A DNA stretch of 7,939 nt from Clostridia bacterium (GCA_017456465.1 JAFTJJ010000004.1:1-7939); one strand, 5' to 3'; positions 1 through 6,879 are shown, counted from the stretch's first letter. Notes: a model not told the origin generated them from the sequence alone. Program-made: numbers and translations.

Positions 1-2040
1 ATTGACGATGAAGAAATTTATCCAACAAAAGTAATGACACAGTCAATTGCCACAGAGCAGTCAATCGCCGCAGGAATTCTTCTTCTCAAAAACAAAACAA
101 TCGCTGATGGCGAACTCTTCCCACTCATCCCAGCAACCACAGAAAACAGGATAAAGTTCACTTCAGCAGAAGCAGCCAGAGACAGCGAACACACAACCCT
201 TGTTGAATACATCACAAAAACTGATGAAGAAACTGGACTTGAAATCAAAATTGATCCATTTGCAACTGATCATGCAAACAAAATGCTTTCAAGCGTCTAT
301 GACTTCATTGAAAAGAAAGATGGCAAATATAGATTCATCAATGACCAATTCATTTCACTTAGGGTCGGAAGAACACCATTCTCGGCAAATCAACTTGAAC
401 TCAAATATGATTCAGAAACTGGTCAACTTTGTGTCGTTCACACTGTCACAGCGGCTTCTTCTGGATTCCCTGTTGTGAACCTCACTGTTTATGATCAGTC
501 TTACGCAATCAAATATGCAGGCTTTGATTTTGTGAACTATGATGACAAGGTTGATGGACGTGGAACAAACTTGCCTTCGCCTCATTGTTCAAACTTCATC
601 CAAGGCTTCTTCAACAAACTAAGAACAAACATCGAAGACACCTCAAGCACTCTTGCTTTGCGTGACTTTGAAATCAACCTCAAGTTCCAATATGCAGCAA
701 ATGAAGTAATTGCAGAACTGCATTATCAGAACTCTGACAAAAATGGTGACCTTCAAACTGGCGATGGCAACTTCGATAACAAGCCATCAACACTTTACCT
801 CACAGGCAAAAACTCAGCCGATCACACCTATGTTCCGGGCTTCACATTCTCAAGACAAAACGAAACCGATATGAATCTTTGGAATGATGAAAAACACCCA
901 GGCTACAGAGACATGCTTGCCCGTGAATCAGTCAAGACCTACAACCTCTTCATTGTGAGACAAGGTCGCTACATCATTGATCTTTTGAAACAAATCATTG
1001 ACAAAGACAAAACACCTTCTGTTCAACAAAAAGCAATGCTCTATATGGCTTACATCTATGGCTTCTCTCCAGAAGGCTCACTAGACAATTATTACGTTGA
1101 AGCGACAGGAAAACATTACATCTTCAGCAAAGAGAGCTCAGACTTGATGTACAATTCAGAAACTTTCATCAGTTTCTTGAACTCAATGAGCTCAATCACA
1201 GGCGTTTCATTCCCACTTTCAACCCCAGGCTTCCTTGAGTTCTCAAAAGTTGACGCGTTGAACCTCTACAAAGCAGGAGTCAATCACAACTACATGTCAA
1301 GCTTCATGAACAATGGCGATGCGGTTGTCATGTCGTCAAAACTCAACGAACTTGCAATGGGACAAGTCAACACATCAACACTTGGAAATGGGTATTGCAT
1401 GGGGGGCGAAAAACCATATCTCTATTACACCTCATCATCTCTTGCATGGGGCTACAAAGTTGAAACTGGAGCATATTCGGGAACAACTGTTGCGACTGAA
1501 TATGCAAACATGGCAGAAGTCTATGCAAACGATGGAAAGACCATTTCAGAATGGAATGAACTTGACAATTACCTTGCCGGAATCTACAATGGATCACAGG
1601 ACTATGGCGGAAATTATTACAACCGTGTTTCTGGATGCATTGTTCCAAGCAATGAACAGTTCAATGGTGACATTGAAGCCACAAGAGCACAAATGACAAT
1701 TGTCAACAACATTCGAATGGTTTCAAAAGAACTTGATTGGGTTCAAACGCCAGCAGCTTATTACATCGCTGAAGGAGTCATGATCATCGTTGAAGTTGCA
1801 ATCAGCATCTTCACAGGTGGCGCTGGACTTGTGGGAAAAGCACTTCTCAAATACATCATCAAAACAGCGGTCAAAGGACTTGGAAAATCATTTATGAAAC
1901 ACGCAGCAATCCACATTGCAGCAAACCTTGTTTCAATGGCACTTACTGGAGATGACATCATGACAAACATCGGAAACATTCAATTTGTTCCGCACCCAAC
2001 GTCAGTCACAGTGCCGACACAATCGCCTGCTGGAACTTAA
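1..2040 (+). CDS. Large protein of unknown function, 5' end cut off by the window
   Basis: The reading frame is open from base 1 (Ile-Asp-Asp-Glu-Glu...), so the ATG at 34 is probably internal and the gene begins upstream. There are 679 visible residues and a TAA stop at 2038-2040. I do not recognise the family. The bulk is rich in Asn, Ser, Thr and Tyr with alternating polar and aliphatic residues, like an extracellular or structural protein. Cysteines are few. Near the C-terminus, visible residues about 588-650 form a hydrophobic and amphipathic Gly/Ala-rich stretch (AEGVMIIVEVAISIF, then GGAGLVGKALLKYII) that could be one or two membrane-associated helices, followed by a polar Thr/Pro-rich tail. 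Leu codon use is strongly biased: by hand count CTT 27, CTC 13, TTG 6, CTA 2, CTG 1, TTA 0. No clear terminator follows; only a weak CCAAAA/TTTTGG inverted repeat lies near 2088-2110. That it is a gene is certain; its function is open. Confidence 0.9.
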   Translation: MDDEEIYPTKVMTQSIATEQSIAAGILLLKNKTIADGELFPLIPATTENRIKFTSAEAARDSEHTTLVEYITKTDEETGLEIKIDPFATDHANKMLSSVYDFIEKKDGKYRFINDQFISLRVGRTPFSANQLELKYDSETGQLCVVHTVTAASSGFPVVNLTVYDQSYAIKYAGFDFVNYDDKVDGRGTNLPSPHCSNFIQGFFNKLRTNIEDTSSTLALRDFEINLKFQYAANEVIAELHYQNSDKNGDLQTGDGNFDNKPSTLYLTGKNSADHTYVPGFTFSRQNETDMNLWNDEKHPGYRDMLARESVKTYNLFIVRQGRYIIDLLKQIIDKDKTPSVQQKAMLYMAYIYGFSPEGSLDNYYVEATGKHYIFSKESSDLMYNSETFISFLNSMSSITGVSFPLSTPGFLEFSKVDALNLYKAGVNHNYMSSFMNNGDAVVMSSKLNELAMGQVNTSTLGNGYCMGGEKPYLYYTSSSLAWGYKVETGAYSGTTVATEYANMAEVYANDGKTISEWNELDNYLAGIYNGSQDYGGNYYNRVSGCIVPSNEQFNGDIEATRAQMTIVNNIRMVSKELDWVQTPAAYYIAEGVMIIVEVAISIFTGGAGLVGKALLKYIIKTAVKGLGKSFMKHAAIHIAANLVSMALTGDDIMTNIGNIQFVPHPTSVTVPTQSPAGT

Positions 2041-2130
2041 CACAAAATCATTCAAAATTTGACAATTTCAAACAAATTTGGACTTCCAAAATCCACTTGC
2101 CAGTTTTGGCACAATTAAACAAAAATTGCC

Positions 2131-2160
2131 TTGACAAAAAGAGCGCGCTCATGAGATAAT
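2131..2160 (+). promoter_or_regulatory. Sigma-A-like promoter for the surface-protein gene
   Basis: A perfect -35 TTGACA (2131-2136) and a -10 GATAAT (2155-2160) are separated by 18 bases. Transcription would start near 2167, about 85 bases before the chosen ATG at 2251. The spacer contains a 10-base perfect palindrome, GAGCGCGCTC. Confidence 0.7.
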
Positions 2161-2186
2161 TGGTTTCCTTTGGCGCGCTCCAAAGG
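2141..2186. promoter_or_regulatory. Paired GCGCGCTC palindromes, possible operator and 5' leader hairpin
   Basis: GAGCGCGCTC (2141-2150) is a perfect palindrome lying between the -35 and -10 boxes. Just after the -10, CCTTTGG (2167-2173) and CCAAAGG (2180-2186) form a 7-bp stem with loop CGCGCT, so GCGCGCTC occurs in both elements. The GC-rich runs stand out in an AT-rich intergenic gap. The first could be a repressor site; the second would sit at the very 5' end of the transcript and could stabilise it. Both roles are inference. Confidence 0.45.
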
Positions 2187-2250
2187 CATTACAAAATTTG
2201 CAAACAAACTTCATTTTATGACAAAAAAAATTTCATTGAGGAATGAATTT

Positions 2251-4212
2251 ATGGAAAAGATTTTTTCAAAAAAGAAAACAAAAAAATGGTCAAAAATTTG
2301 CAGCATTTGCTTTGGCGTTTTTCTCACATGCTCTGCCCTGTTTTCAGGAATTTTCTTGAATTTCACACCTCAAAACATGCTCGCTTATGAAACAAAAGCA
2401 GAAACTGCACCTGTGACTGCATTTTCACATGAAAATGACACTGCGTTTTTGTTTGAGCCAACTTCAAGCGTGACACTTTCAGAAAATCTCACTGTCACTC
2501 TTGACCAAAAGTCTGGCAATCTTCTTGCACTCTCAGGTGGTGAAATCTTGCAAGACCAAACAAGCAGCGCTCATGGTGCAACCGACATTTTTTCTCTTGA
2601 TGGACAAATTGTCCTTGTTTGCAAAAACGAGGTTTCAACACCATCATCAAAAATCATTGTTCTTGACCAAACCACAAAAGAAAAATTGACTGTTGAGTTT
2701 GCTGGTGACACAGCACCTCTTCTCTCTGACTTTGACCATGTCAAAACGACAAGAGTTGATGACTCGCTTCACATGCTCTTTTATTCTGAGGATTTCTCGA
2801 GCGGCGCACTTTTTGTGACACTCACAAAAGTTGATGATGAAACTTTTGCTTCAAGCGAACCAAAAACCATTTCTTTCACGGATCAACTCCTTGAAAACAA
2901 CTTTGCATCATTCAAAAGTCTCAATCTCTGCCATGATGATGCCGTTGGAACTTATGCAATTGTCCACTCAGGCAACACATTTTTCAGCTTTGTGATTCCA
3001 ACAGGAACAAACATGGTTTCAAACATCTCAACTGAAGAAAACAACTTTTCTGTTCAAGCAGATGCAAAAGTCCACACATTCAATTTTGATGGAACAAACT
3101 ATGTTGTGCTCCAAAACGGAACAACACTTGCTTGCCATCCTTACACTCTCACGGGCTCGTCTTTCAGAGTTGACTTTGATGCTGCTGCCACACTGTCAGT
3201 AAGCTTGTCATCAATTGACTCCGTGAATGTTTGGGGAAGCATCTTGACAGTAACATCAACAACAGACAAACAAGTGCTTCTTGTCAGGATTGGAATTGAA
3301 ACATCATCACTCATAATGACAGAAATTTCAAGAACCACAAATCCAGAAGTTTCCGTTTCTCTTTTTGAAAACGGAAATTTGAAATTTGTTGAAGTCACAA
3401 ATGCCGCCACCCCTGCTGCTTTGCGCGAGACACCATATTCATCAGACACAATCATAGAAATCTTGCCACAGTCAAACCTCACATGGATTGGAAGTGGCTA
3501 CACAACATCAAAAGATGGTCAGACGCACAAAGTTGTTGGTCATGAATATTTCATGTTCACAGACTCAAGCGGTGTCAATCATTATGGATTCCTTGAAATT
3601 GACAGAATCTCAGAACTTGAAACACCTGCAGTTTCTGAACGCTCATATGTCTATGTTCGCGGCGGATCAAAAATCTTTAAGTTTCCATCAAGAACAATCA
3701 CTGATGATCCAGACGATTTGAACGAAGTTCTGCTCACAACCACCGACCTTTCAAGATTTGAAGTCACAAGAGACATCAGCGCCTTCTATTATCACTCAGG
3801 AAATGGCAACAATTTCTTCTTTGAAATCGAACTTGCAGATGGCACTGTTGGCTATGTCCAAGACATCAATGTTGACAAAAATCAGGGCGGATCTTTGGTT
3901 CAAACAAATGCAGTGGTGCTGAGAACTTCTGTGATCTACACCAATCCACAAATCGACGCTTCAAACACAATCTTCACTCTTCATGAAGCCACAAGGGTTC
4001 GAATCTTGGAAAATCGCCGTGGCAATGAAAAGTACACAAAAATTTCATTCAATGATGACAGCGGAAATTATTACACTGGTTACATCTTGTCTGAAAACAT
4101 CAAAGCTGACTCGTGGTCTTCAATGCAACTCATCGGACTCACCCTTGTTGTCTTCTCCATAATCCTGCTTGGAGTCATCTTGATTGTCAAAAATCGACTC
4201 AGTCATGAATAA
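2251..4212 (+). CDS. Membrane-anchored extracellular protein with signal peptide and probable SH3-like domains
   Basis: This encodes 653 residues. I chose ATG 2251 because GAGG (2238-2241) lies 9 bases upstream and a signal peptide follows directly; the frame is open upstream (TTG at 2170, ATG at 2218), but those starts lack such a site. Residues 1-15 are Lys-rich and about 16-43 are hydrophobic (ICSICFGVFLTCSALFSGIF), a typical export signal ending near an Ala. Residues about 50-460 are beta-rich with recurring short strands and could be a propeller-like fold. Residues about 464-617 look like two SH3-like modules: SYVYVRGGSKIFKF, then AVVLRTSVIYTNPQ ending in YTGYILSENI, which resembles the closing G-[WY]-[VI] strand of bacterial SH3 domains. 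Residues 627-646 form a C-terminal transmembrane helix followed by KNRLSHE inside. The expected topology is outside-facing with a short cytoplasmic tail, perhaps binding peptidoglycan. The gene has its own promoter and terminator. The product family and the SH3 call are inferred by eye. Confidence 0.85.
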   Translation: MEKIFSKKKTKKWSKICSICFGVFLTCSALFSGIFLNFTPQNMLAYETKAETAPVTAFSHENDTAFLFEPTSSVTLSENLTVTLDQKSGNLLALSGGEILQDQTSSAHGATDIFSLDGQIVLVCKNEVSTPSSKIIVLDQTTKEKLTVEFAGDTAPLLSDFDHVKTTRVDDSLHMLFYSEDFSSGALFVTLTKVDDETFASSEPKTISFTDQLLENNFASFKSLNLCHDDAVGTYAIVHSGNTFFSFVIPTGTNMVSNISTEENNFSVQADAKVHTFNFDGTNYVVLQNGTTLACHPYTLTGSSFRVDFDAAATLSVSLSSIDSVNVWGSILTVTSTTDKQVLLVRIGIETSSLIMTEISRTTNPEVSVSLFENGNLKFVEVTNAATPAALRETPYSSDTIIEILPQSNLTWIGSGYTTSKDGQTHKVVGHEYFMFTDSSGVNHYGFLEIDRISELETPAVSERSYVYVRGGSKIFKFPSRTITDDPDDLNEVLLTTTDLSRFEVTRDISAFYYHSGNGNNFFFEIELADGTVGYVQDINVDKNQGGSLVQTNAVVLRTSVIYTNPQIDASNTIFTLHEATRVRILENRRGNEKYTKISFNDDSGNYYTGYILSENIKADSWSSMQLIGLTLVVFSIILLGVILIVKNRLSHE

Positions 4213-4251
4213 GAACTTCAAAAAATTGTTGAATTTTTAAAATAACAAAAC

Positions 4252-4287
4252 AAAAAAAAACTTGGAAGAAAAAATCCAAGTTTTTTT
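4252..4287. terminator. Bidirectional intrinsic terminator between convergent genes
   Basis: CTTGGA (4261-4266) and TCCAAG (4275-4280) form a stem around an A-rich loop. It is flanked by nine As on the left and seven Ts on the right, so it can stop transcription from both directions: the surface-protein gene on plus and the pdaB-ssb operon on minus. Confidence 0.85.
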
Positions 4288-4322
4288 GTTTGCAAAAAAT
4301 AGCTCTAAATGAAAAATCATGT

Positions 4323-5018
4323 TCAACTCATGTTGTACTTGACAGCCACTTTTTCGAGAAGCCCACCAAAATAGTCCTTGAGCTTTGATGCTTGCACCCA
4401 TTCTCTGTCAGCCGGTGTTGAAATTTTTGTGATTGACACTTCATAGGCAGTCTTTTGAATCACACTCCCGTCAAAATTCTTTTTTTGATATTTCCTGCTT
4501 TGAATTCTGCCGACAATGTCGATTGCATCCCCAACCACAAGCTCAGATGACACTCTTGCGTTCGTGCTCCACGCAATGCAAGGCAAATAGTCACTTTTTT
4601 TGTGTCCACGGTTCACCGCCACCAAAAGGTCGGCAATTTCACGCCCAAAAGGCGTAACTCGCATTGTTGTTGGCTTGCAAATGAAACCCGAAAGCATCAC
4701 AATGTTTGTGCTTCGCTCGTCCACAGACTCAGGATCAAGCTCAGAGAGCGCAAACACAATGAGCTCAAGCTTGCTTTTTGTTCCCTCCATCACGTTTCTG
4801 CTCCGAAATTGCCCAAGAATTGCAATCTCGTCTCCGATCTCTTTTCCTGCCCTGATGTGCTCAGGCAAATTGAGACGCAAATTGTCGCATTCTCCCGAAA
4901 GTCGAGGAACGCTGATCACTGTTTCAAAGTAATTCCCATATGCCTCTTCTCTCGGGCAAAATTCGCCCGAAATAACCCCTTTGATAATAACTTGGTTGTT
5001 GCTGTCTTTGTTGAACAT
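4323..5018 (-). CDS. ssb: Single-stranded DNA-binding protein with two OB folds
   Basis: This 231-residue protein is expected to coat single-stranded DNA in replication or repair. It contains two OB-fold segments. Residues about 8-95 are a divergent first OB domain (NNQVIIKGVISG ... GDEIAILGQFRSRN). Residues about 104-200 are the clearer SSB-like domain: NIVMLSGFICKPTTMR, TPFGREIADLLVAVNR, SDYLPCIAW, GDAIDIVGRIQSRKYQKK. Tandem-OB proteins of this length are common in Clostridia. The C-terminus ends KVAVKYNMS and lacks the acidic DDIPF-type tip of canonical SSB, so it may not recruit partners in the usual way and may not be the main replicative SSB. The start is supported by AGGAG on the minus strand (5026-5030), 7 bases before the ATG. 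It lies 24 bases downstream of pdaB, so co-transcription is likely. The symbol is a family label. Confidence 0.85.
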   Translation of the reverse strand: MFNKDSNNQVIIKGVISGEFCPREEAYGNYFETVISVPRLSGECDNLRLNLPEHIRAGKEIGDEIAILGQFRSRNVMEGTKSKLELIVFALSELDPESVDERSTNIVMLSGFICKPTTMRVTPFGREIADLLVAVNRGHKKSDYLPCIAWSTNARVSSELVVGDAIDIVGRIQSRKYQKKNFDGSVIQKTAYEVSITKISTPADREWVQASKLKDYFGGLLEKVAVKYNMS

Positions 5019-5042
5019 GTGTTTTCTCCTGTTTTTGTTAAT

Positions 5043-5807
5043 TTATTTTTTTGTTTGAATGCCGTTTTGCGTGATATCGTAGCCTTCTGCAAACACCAAC
5101 TCGTCAAGCCCCACCATTTTGTATCCTTCAGCCTTGAGATAAGCAATAATTTTTGGCAACGTTTCAACAATGTGGTCTGAGTTGTTGTGCATCAGAATGA
5201 TTCCACCACTTGCAATGTCTTTCTTGACTCTCTCCAAAATCGCATCAGCTGAAAGCCCTTTCCAGTCAAGCGTGTCCACACTCCATTGAATGGTCTGAAG
5301 CCCAAGAGAACTTGCAGTATCAAGAAGCGTGTCGTTATAGTCGCCATAAGGAGGCCTGAAAAACCTCACTGGCTTTCCAGTCACCGATGTGATCAGGTTC
5401 GATGACACCGAAAGCTCGTCTCGGATTTGAGCCTCACTGAGCCCACTCATCTTTGGATGCGTGTTTGAGTGCGTCCCAATCACAAGCCCAGCTTCGTCAA
5501 TCTCCTTGATTTTGTCAGCATATTTTTCAGACCAAAAACCAACCAAAAAGAATGTGCCTCCAACTTGGTTTTCTTTCAGAATTTCCACAATTTTGCTTGT
5601 CTTGTCCGCCCCCCAAGCAGCATCAAAAGTGAGTGCAACCTTTTTTTCGTCCGTATCCACAGCATAGATTGGAACTTTGCGTGCGGCATACCCCAAATAG
5701 ACCGACTCAGATTTCGTTGACACAAGCAAGAACCCCAGAAAAAAAACAACCAAGATTAATGATAAATAAACTTTGCAAGCCTTAGCAGAAAAACAATAAA
5801 TTTTCAT
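5043..5807 (-). CDS. pdaB: Polysaccharide deacetylase, PdaB-like (spore-associated type)
   Basis: This 254-residue protein is a NodB-type carbohydrate esterase (family 4) expected to remove acetyl groups from cell-wall glycans outside the membrane. Residues about 13-30 form an N-terminal hydrophobic anchor or signal (VYLSLILVVFFLGFLLV). The NodB motifs are in order: TFDAAWG (60-66), HSNTHP (113-118) with both metal-binding His residues, RPPYG (151-155), WSVDTLDW (175-182) and ILMH (204-207). The second Asp of the usual TFDD motif is Ala here, as is usual in the PdaB subfamily. Length and the opening KKVALTFDAAWG match PdaB, which is linked to spore cortex maintenance in Bacillus; a vegetative deacetylase is the alternative. 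AAGGAG lies 13 bases upstream of the ATG, a rather long spacing, but an in-frame TGA just before the ATG rules out a longer form. It is the first gene of an operon with ssb. I see no convincing promoter. Confidence 0.85.
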   Translation of the reverse strand: MKIYCFSAKACKVYLSLILVVFFLGFLLVSTKSESVYLGYAARKVPIYAVDTDEKKVALTFDAAWGADKTSKIVEILKENQVGGTFFLVGFWSEKYADKIKEIDEAGLVIGTHSNTHPKMSGLSEAQIRDELSVSSNLITSVTGKPVRFFRPPYGDYNDTLLDTASSLGLQTIQWSVDTLDWKGLSADAILERVKKDIASGGIILMHNNSDHIVETLPKIIAYLKAEGYKMVGLDELVFAEGYDITQNGIQTKK

Positions 5808-6285
5808 TGCAAATCAAGCACTCCTTAATTTTATTTCACACATGTCCAAATCAAAGAAAAGAAATATGCTGAAAGAACAAAAAAACAAGCCCTTCTTTTT
5901 ATTCTTTGTCGATTTGGAATTGATCTCAAATTCTTTGTTCAAATTTCAGCATGACCTTTGACCCCGTCAAAGCCCGATCAAAATTTGCAATCACATAAAA
6001 CCTGAAAACATAAAAAATTTGAGATAATTTTGTAAGGCCCGTGATCCTCACGCTAAAACTTATGCAAAGAAAAACAAATAATATGACAAATCCGAAAAAA
6101 CAAATTGCCCGACACTTTTCTTTGATAAATAAAAAATATTTTCACCTTGATTTTCGAGAACAATTCAAAAATTTACACTATAAAACAAAAAAACACACAC
6201 CAACATAATCACCTTCTTACAAAAATTGTAAGAAATACTTATGTTCTCGGGAAAAAATAATTTTTTGAAAATTTCTTAAAAGCAC
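5808..6285. other. Non-coding, AT-rich gap with scattered small hairpins
   Basis: No gene with a credible start, ribosome binding site or codon pattern is visible on either strand. It must hold the pdaB promoter (minus), which I cannot place with confidence. Stem-loops are CTTTGAC-CCC-GTCAAAG (5956-5972), CGTGA-TCC-TCACG (6040-6052) and the long hairpin listed separately at 6202-6245. The 8-mer GAGATAAT at 6021-6028 matches the -10 region of the surface-protein promoter but has no matching -35. Confidence 0.6.
6202..6245. repeat. Extended imperfect hairpin upstream of the tRNA gene
   Basis: A perfect 9-bp stem, TTCTTACAA (6214-6222) with TTGTAAGAA (6226-6234) around an AAA loop, is enclosed by a second 7-bp stem, AACATAA (6202-6208) with TTATGTT (6239-6245). 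A 5-by-4 internal loop separates the two stems. No T-run follows on the plus strand, so it is not a standard terminator there. It could be a protein-binding site or part of a small RNA. Confidence 0.6.
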
Positions 6286-6314
6286 TTTACAAATCAATCC
6301 CGATGGTATATAAT
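6286..6314 (+). promoter_or_regulatory. Strong sigma-A promoter of the tRNA-Leu gene
   Basis: -35 TTTACA (6286-6291), a 17-base spacer and a perfect -10 TATAAT (6309-6314). The start point would be near 6321, giving a leader of about 37 bases before the tRNA. The leader contains a stem-loop, TGTCAGGC with GCCTTGACA (one bulged base), that may help define the processing site. Confidence 0.9.
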
Positions 6315-6357
6315 AATCAAGTGTCAGGCAGTTCAAGCCTTGACAAACAAACAATTT

Positions 6358-6443
6358 GCGAGGATGGCGGAATCGGCAGACGCGCTCGTTTAAGGGGCGA
6401 GTTGTTAACAGCAGTGAGAGTTCAAGTCTCTTTCCTCGCACCA
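6358..6443 (+). tRNA. tRNA-Leu, anticodon AAG
   Basis: A complete class II tRNA cloverleaf is visible. The acceptor stem GCGAGGA (6358-6364) pairs perfectly with TCCTCGC (6433-6439), and the discriminator A and CCA are encoded (6440-6443). The D stem is GCG/CGC in the usual Leu D-arm form (GCGGAATCGGCAGACGC). The anticodon stem is CTCGT (6385-6389) with GCGAG (6397-6401), leaving loop TTAAGGG, so the anticodon is AAG (6392-6394) with G37. The long variable arm (6402-6415) forms a 4-bp stem with loop AAC. The T stem is GAGAG/CTCTT with loop TTCAAGT. Reading it as UAA would destroy the anticodon stem and give G instead of the usual A at 37. A34 would need conversion to inosine by TadA to read CUU and CUC; I infer this. 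It has its own promoter and terminator. Confidence 0.93.
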
Positions 6444-6452
6444 CAAAAAAAA

Positions 6453-6480
6453 GGAGTCCATTTCGGACTCCTCTTTTTTT
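6453..6480 (+). terminator. Intrinsic terminator of the tRNA-Leu gene
   Basis: GGAGTCC (6453-6459), loop ATTTC and GGACTCC (6465-6471) are followed by TC and seven Ts. The stem starts 9 bases after the CCA end. An A-run before the stem means it can also work on the minus strand. A near-duplicate lies at 6948-6977. Confidence 0.92.
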
Positions 6481-6562
6481 GTGTGTGCGTTGAAAAACTC
6501 GTGCGAAACAAAACAGGAAAGATCAACAAAGAACCAAAGTTCTTGAATGTGAGAACAATTTT

Positions 6563-6623
6563 AAAGAACTCAAGAGTTCAGCCAAAGCGCAAAAGCTTTG
6601 GCGTAGTCTCTTTCCTCGCACCA
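6563..6623 (+). repeat. tRNA-Leu 3'-end copy A, T-loop interrupted by a hairpin
   Basis: AGTCTCTTTCCTCGCACCA (6605-6623) is identical to tRNA positions 6425-6443. AGAGTTCA (6573-6580) matches tRNA 6417-6424. Between them, where the tRNA is continuous within the T-loop, 24 bases are inserted: a perfect 8-bp stem GCCAAAGC/GCTTTGGC (6581-6588 and 6595-6602), loop GCAAAA, then GT. AAGAG can still pair with CTCTT as the T stem; alternatively AAAGAACT (6563-6570) pairs with AGTCTCTTT with one bulge. A GTTCT/AGAAC hairpin (6539-6556) precedes it. No 5' tRNA half is present, so this is not a functional tRNA. Confidence 0.85.
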
Positions 6624-6650
6624 TAATCGCCAAGCAACGCCTTGGTCTGA

Positions 6651-6683
6651 AGCAACAAACACATTTGTTTGTTGCTTTTTTTT
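6651..6683 (+). terminator. Strong intrinsic terminator downstream of copy A
   Basis: AGCAACAAAC (6651-6660) and GTTTGTTGCT (6667-6676) form a perfect 10-bp stem with loop ACATTT, followed by seven more Ts. No protein gene ends just upstream, so it implies an RNA being transcribed through copy A, or a relic. The inverted pair GCCAAGC (6629-6635) and GCTTGGC (6690-6696) encloses the terminator. Confidence 0.85.
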
Positions 6684-6704
6684 ATGGCGGCTTGGCTCCT
6701 GTCT

Positions 6705-6748
6705 GGCACCAAGCGCAAAGTTTTTTTTAGAAAAAAAACTTTGGTGCC
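6705..6748. repeat. Long hairpin with T8-AG-A8 core
   Basis: GGCACC (6705-6710) pairs with GGTGCC (6743-6748), and AAAG plus eight Ts (6717-6728) pairs with eight As plus CTTT (6731-6742) around a two-base AG turn. The stem totals 18 bp with one 6-base bulge (AAGCGC). The left side CCAAGCGCAAAG and right side CTTTGG resemble the inserted hairpin of copy A, as if a related hairpin had its loop extended by the T8/A8 palindrome. CCAAGC (6709-6714) can alternatively pair with GCTTGG (6690-6695). Confidence 0.65.
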
Positions 6749-6879
6749 AACTATTAAAAGGCGTTGACTTGCGATTTATGCTTGCTGATGCTAGAAAAAG
6801 AGACTTTTACTCCAACGATGATGTTAGTCAGGTCGTTTCGCTAATTGAACATATAAAATATTTTGTGATGAAAATATTT

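Noticed and set aside
2170..2250. Longer N-terminus for the surface protein from TTG 2170 or ATG 2218
   Set aside because: TTG 2170 lies essentially at the expected transcription start and inside a hairpin, and neither has a good ribosome binding site; ATG 2251 has GAGG at proper spacing and leads directly into the signal peptide.
4602..5180. Plus-strand frames across the ssb and pdaB genes (up to 192 residues)
   Set aside because: They are shadows of two well-supported minus-strand genes with recognisable domains.
5821..5880. Sporulation sigma-factor promoter for pdaB on the minus strand
   Set aside because: Fragments such as GCATATT and ACATGTGTG can be picked out, but the match is too loose to support a call.
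6021..6028. Third GAGATAAT as a promoter -10
   Set aside because: No acceptable -35 lies 16-18 bases upstream and no gene follows nearby.
6389..6395. Reading the tRNA anticodon as UAA
   Set aside because: It requires GCTCG to pair with GGCGA, which fails, and would put G at position 37 where UAA Leu tRNAs normally have A. The AAG register gives five pairs (one G-T).
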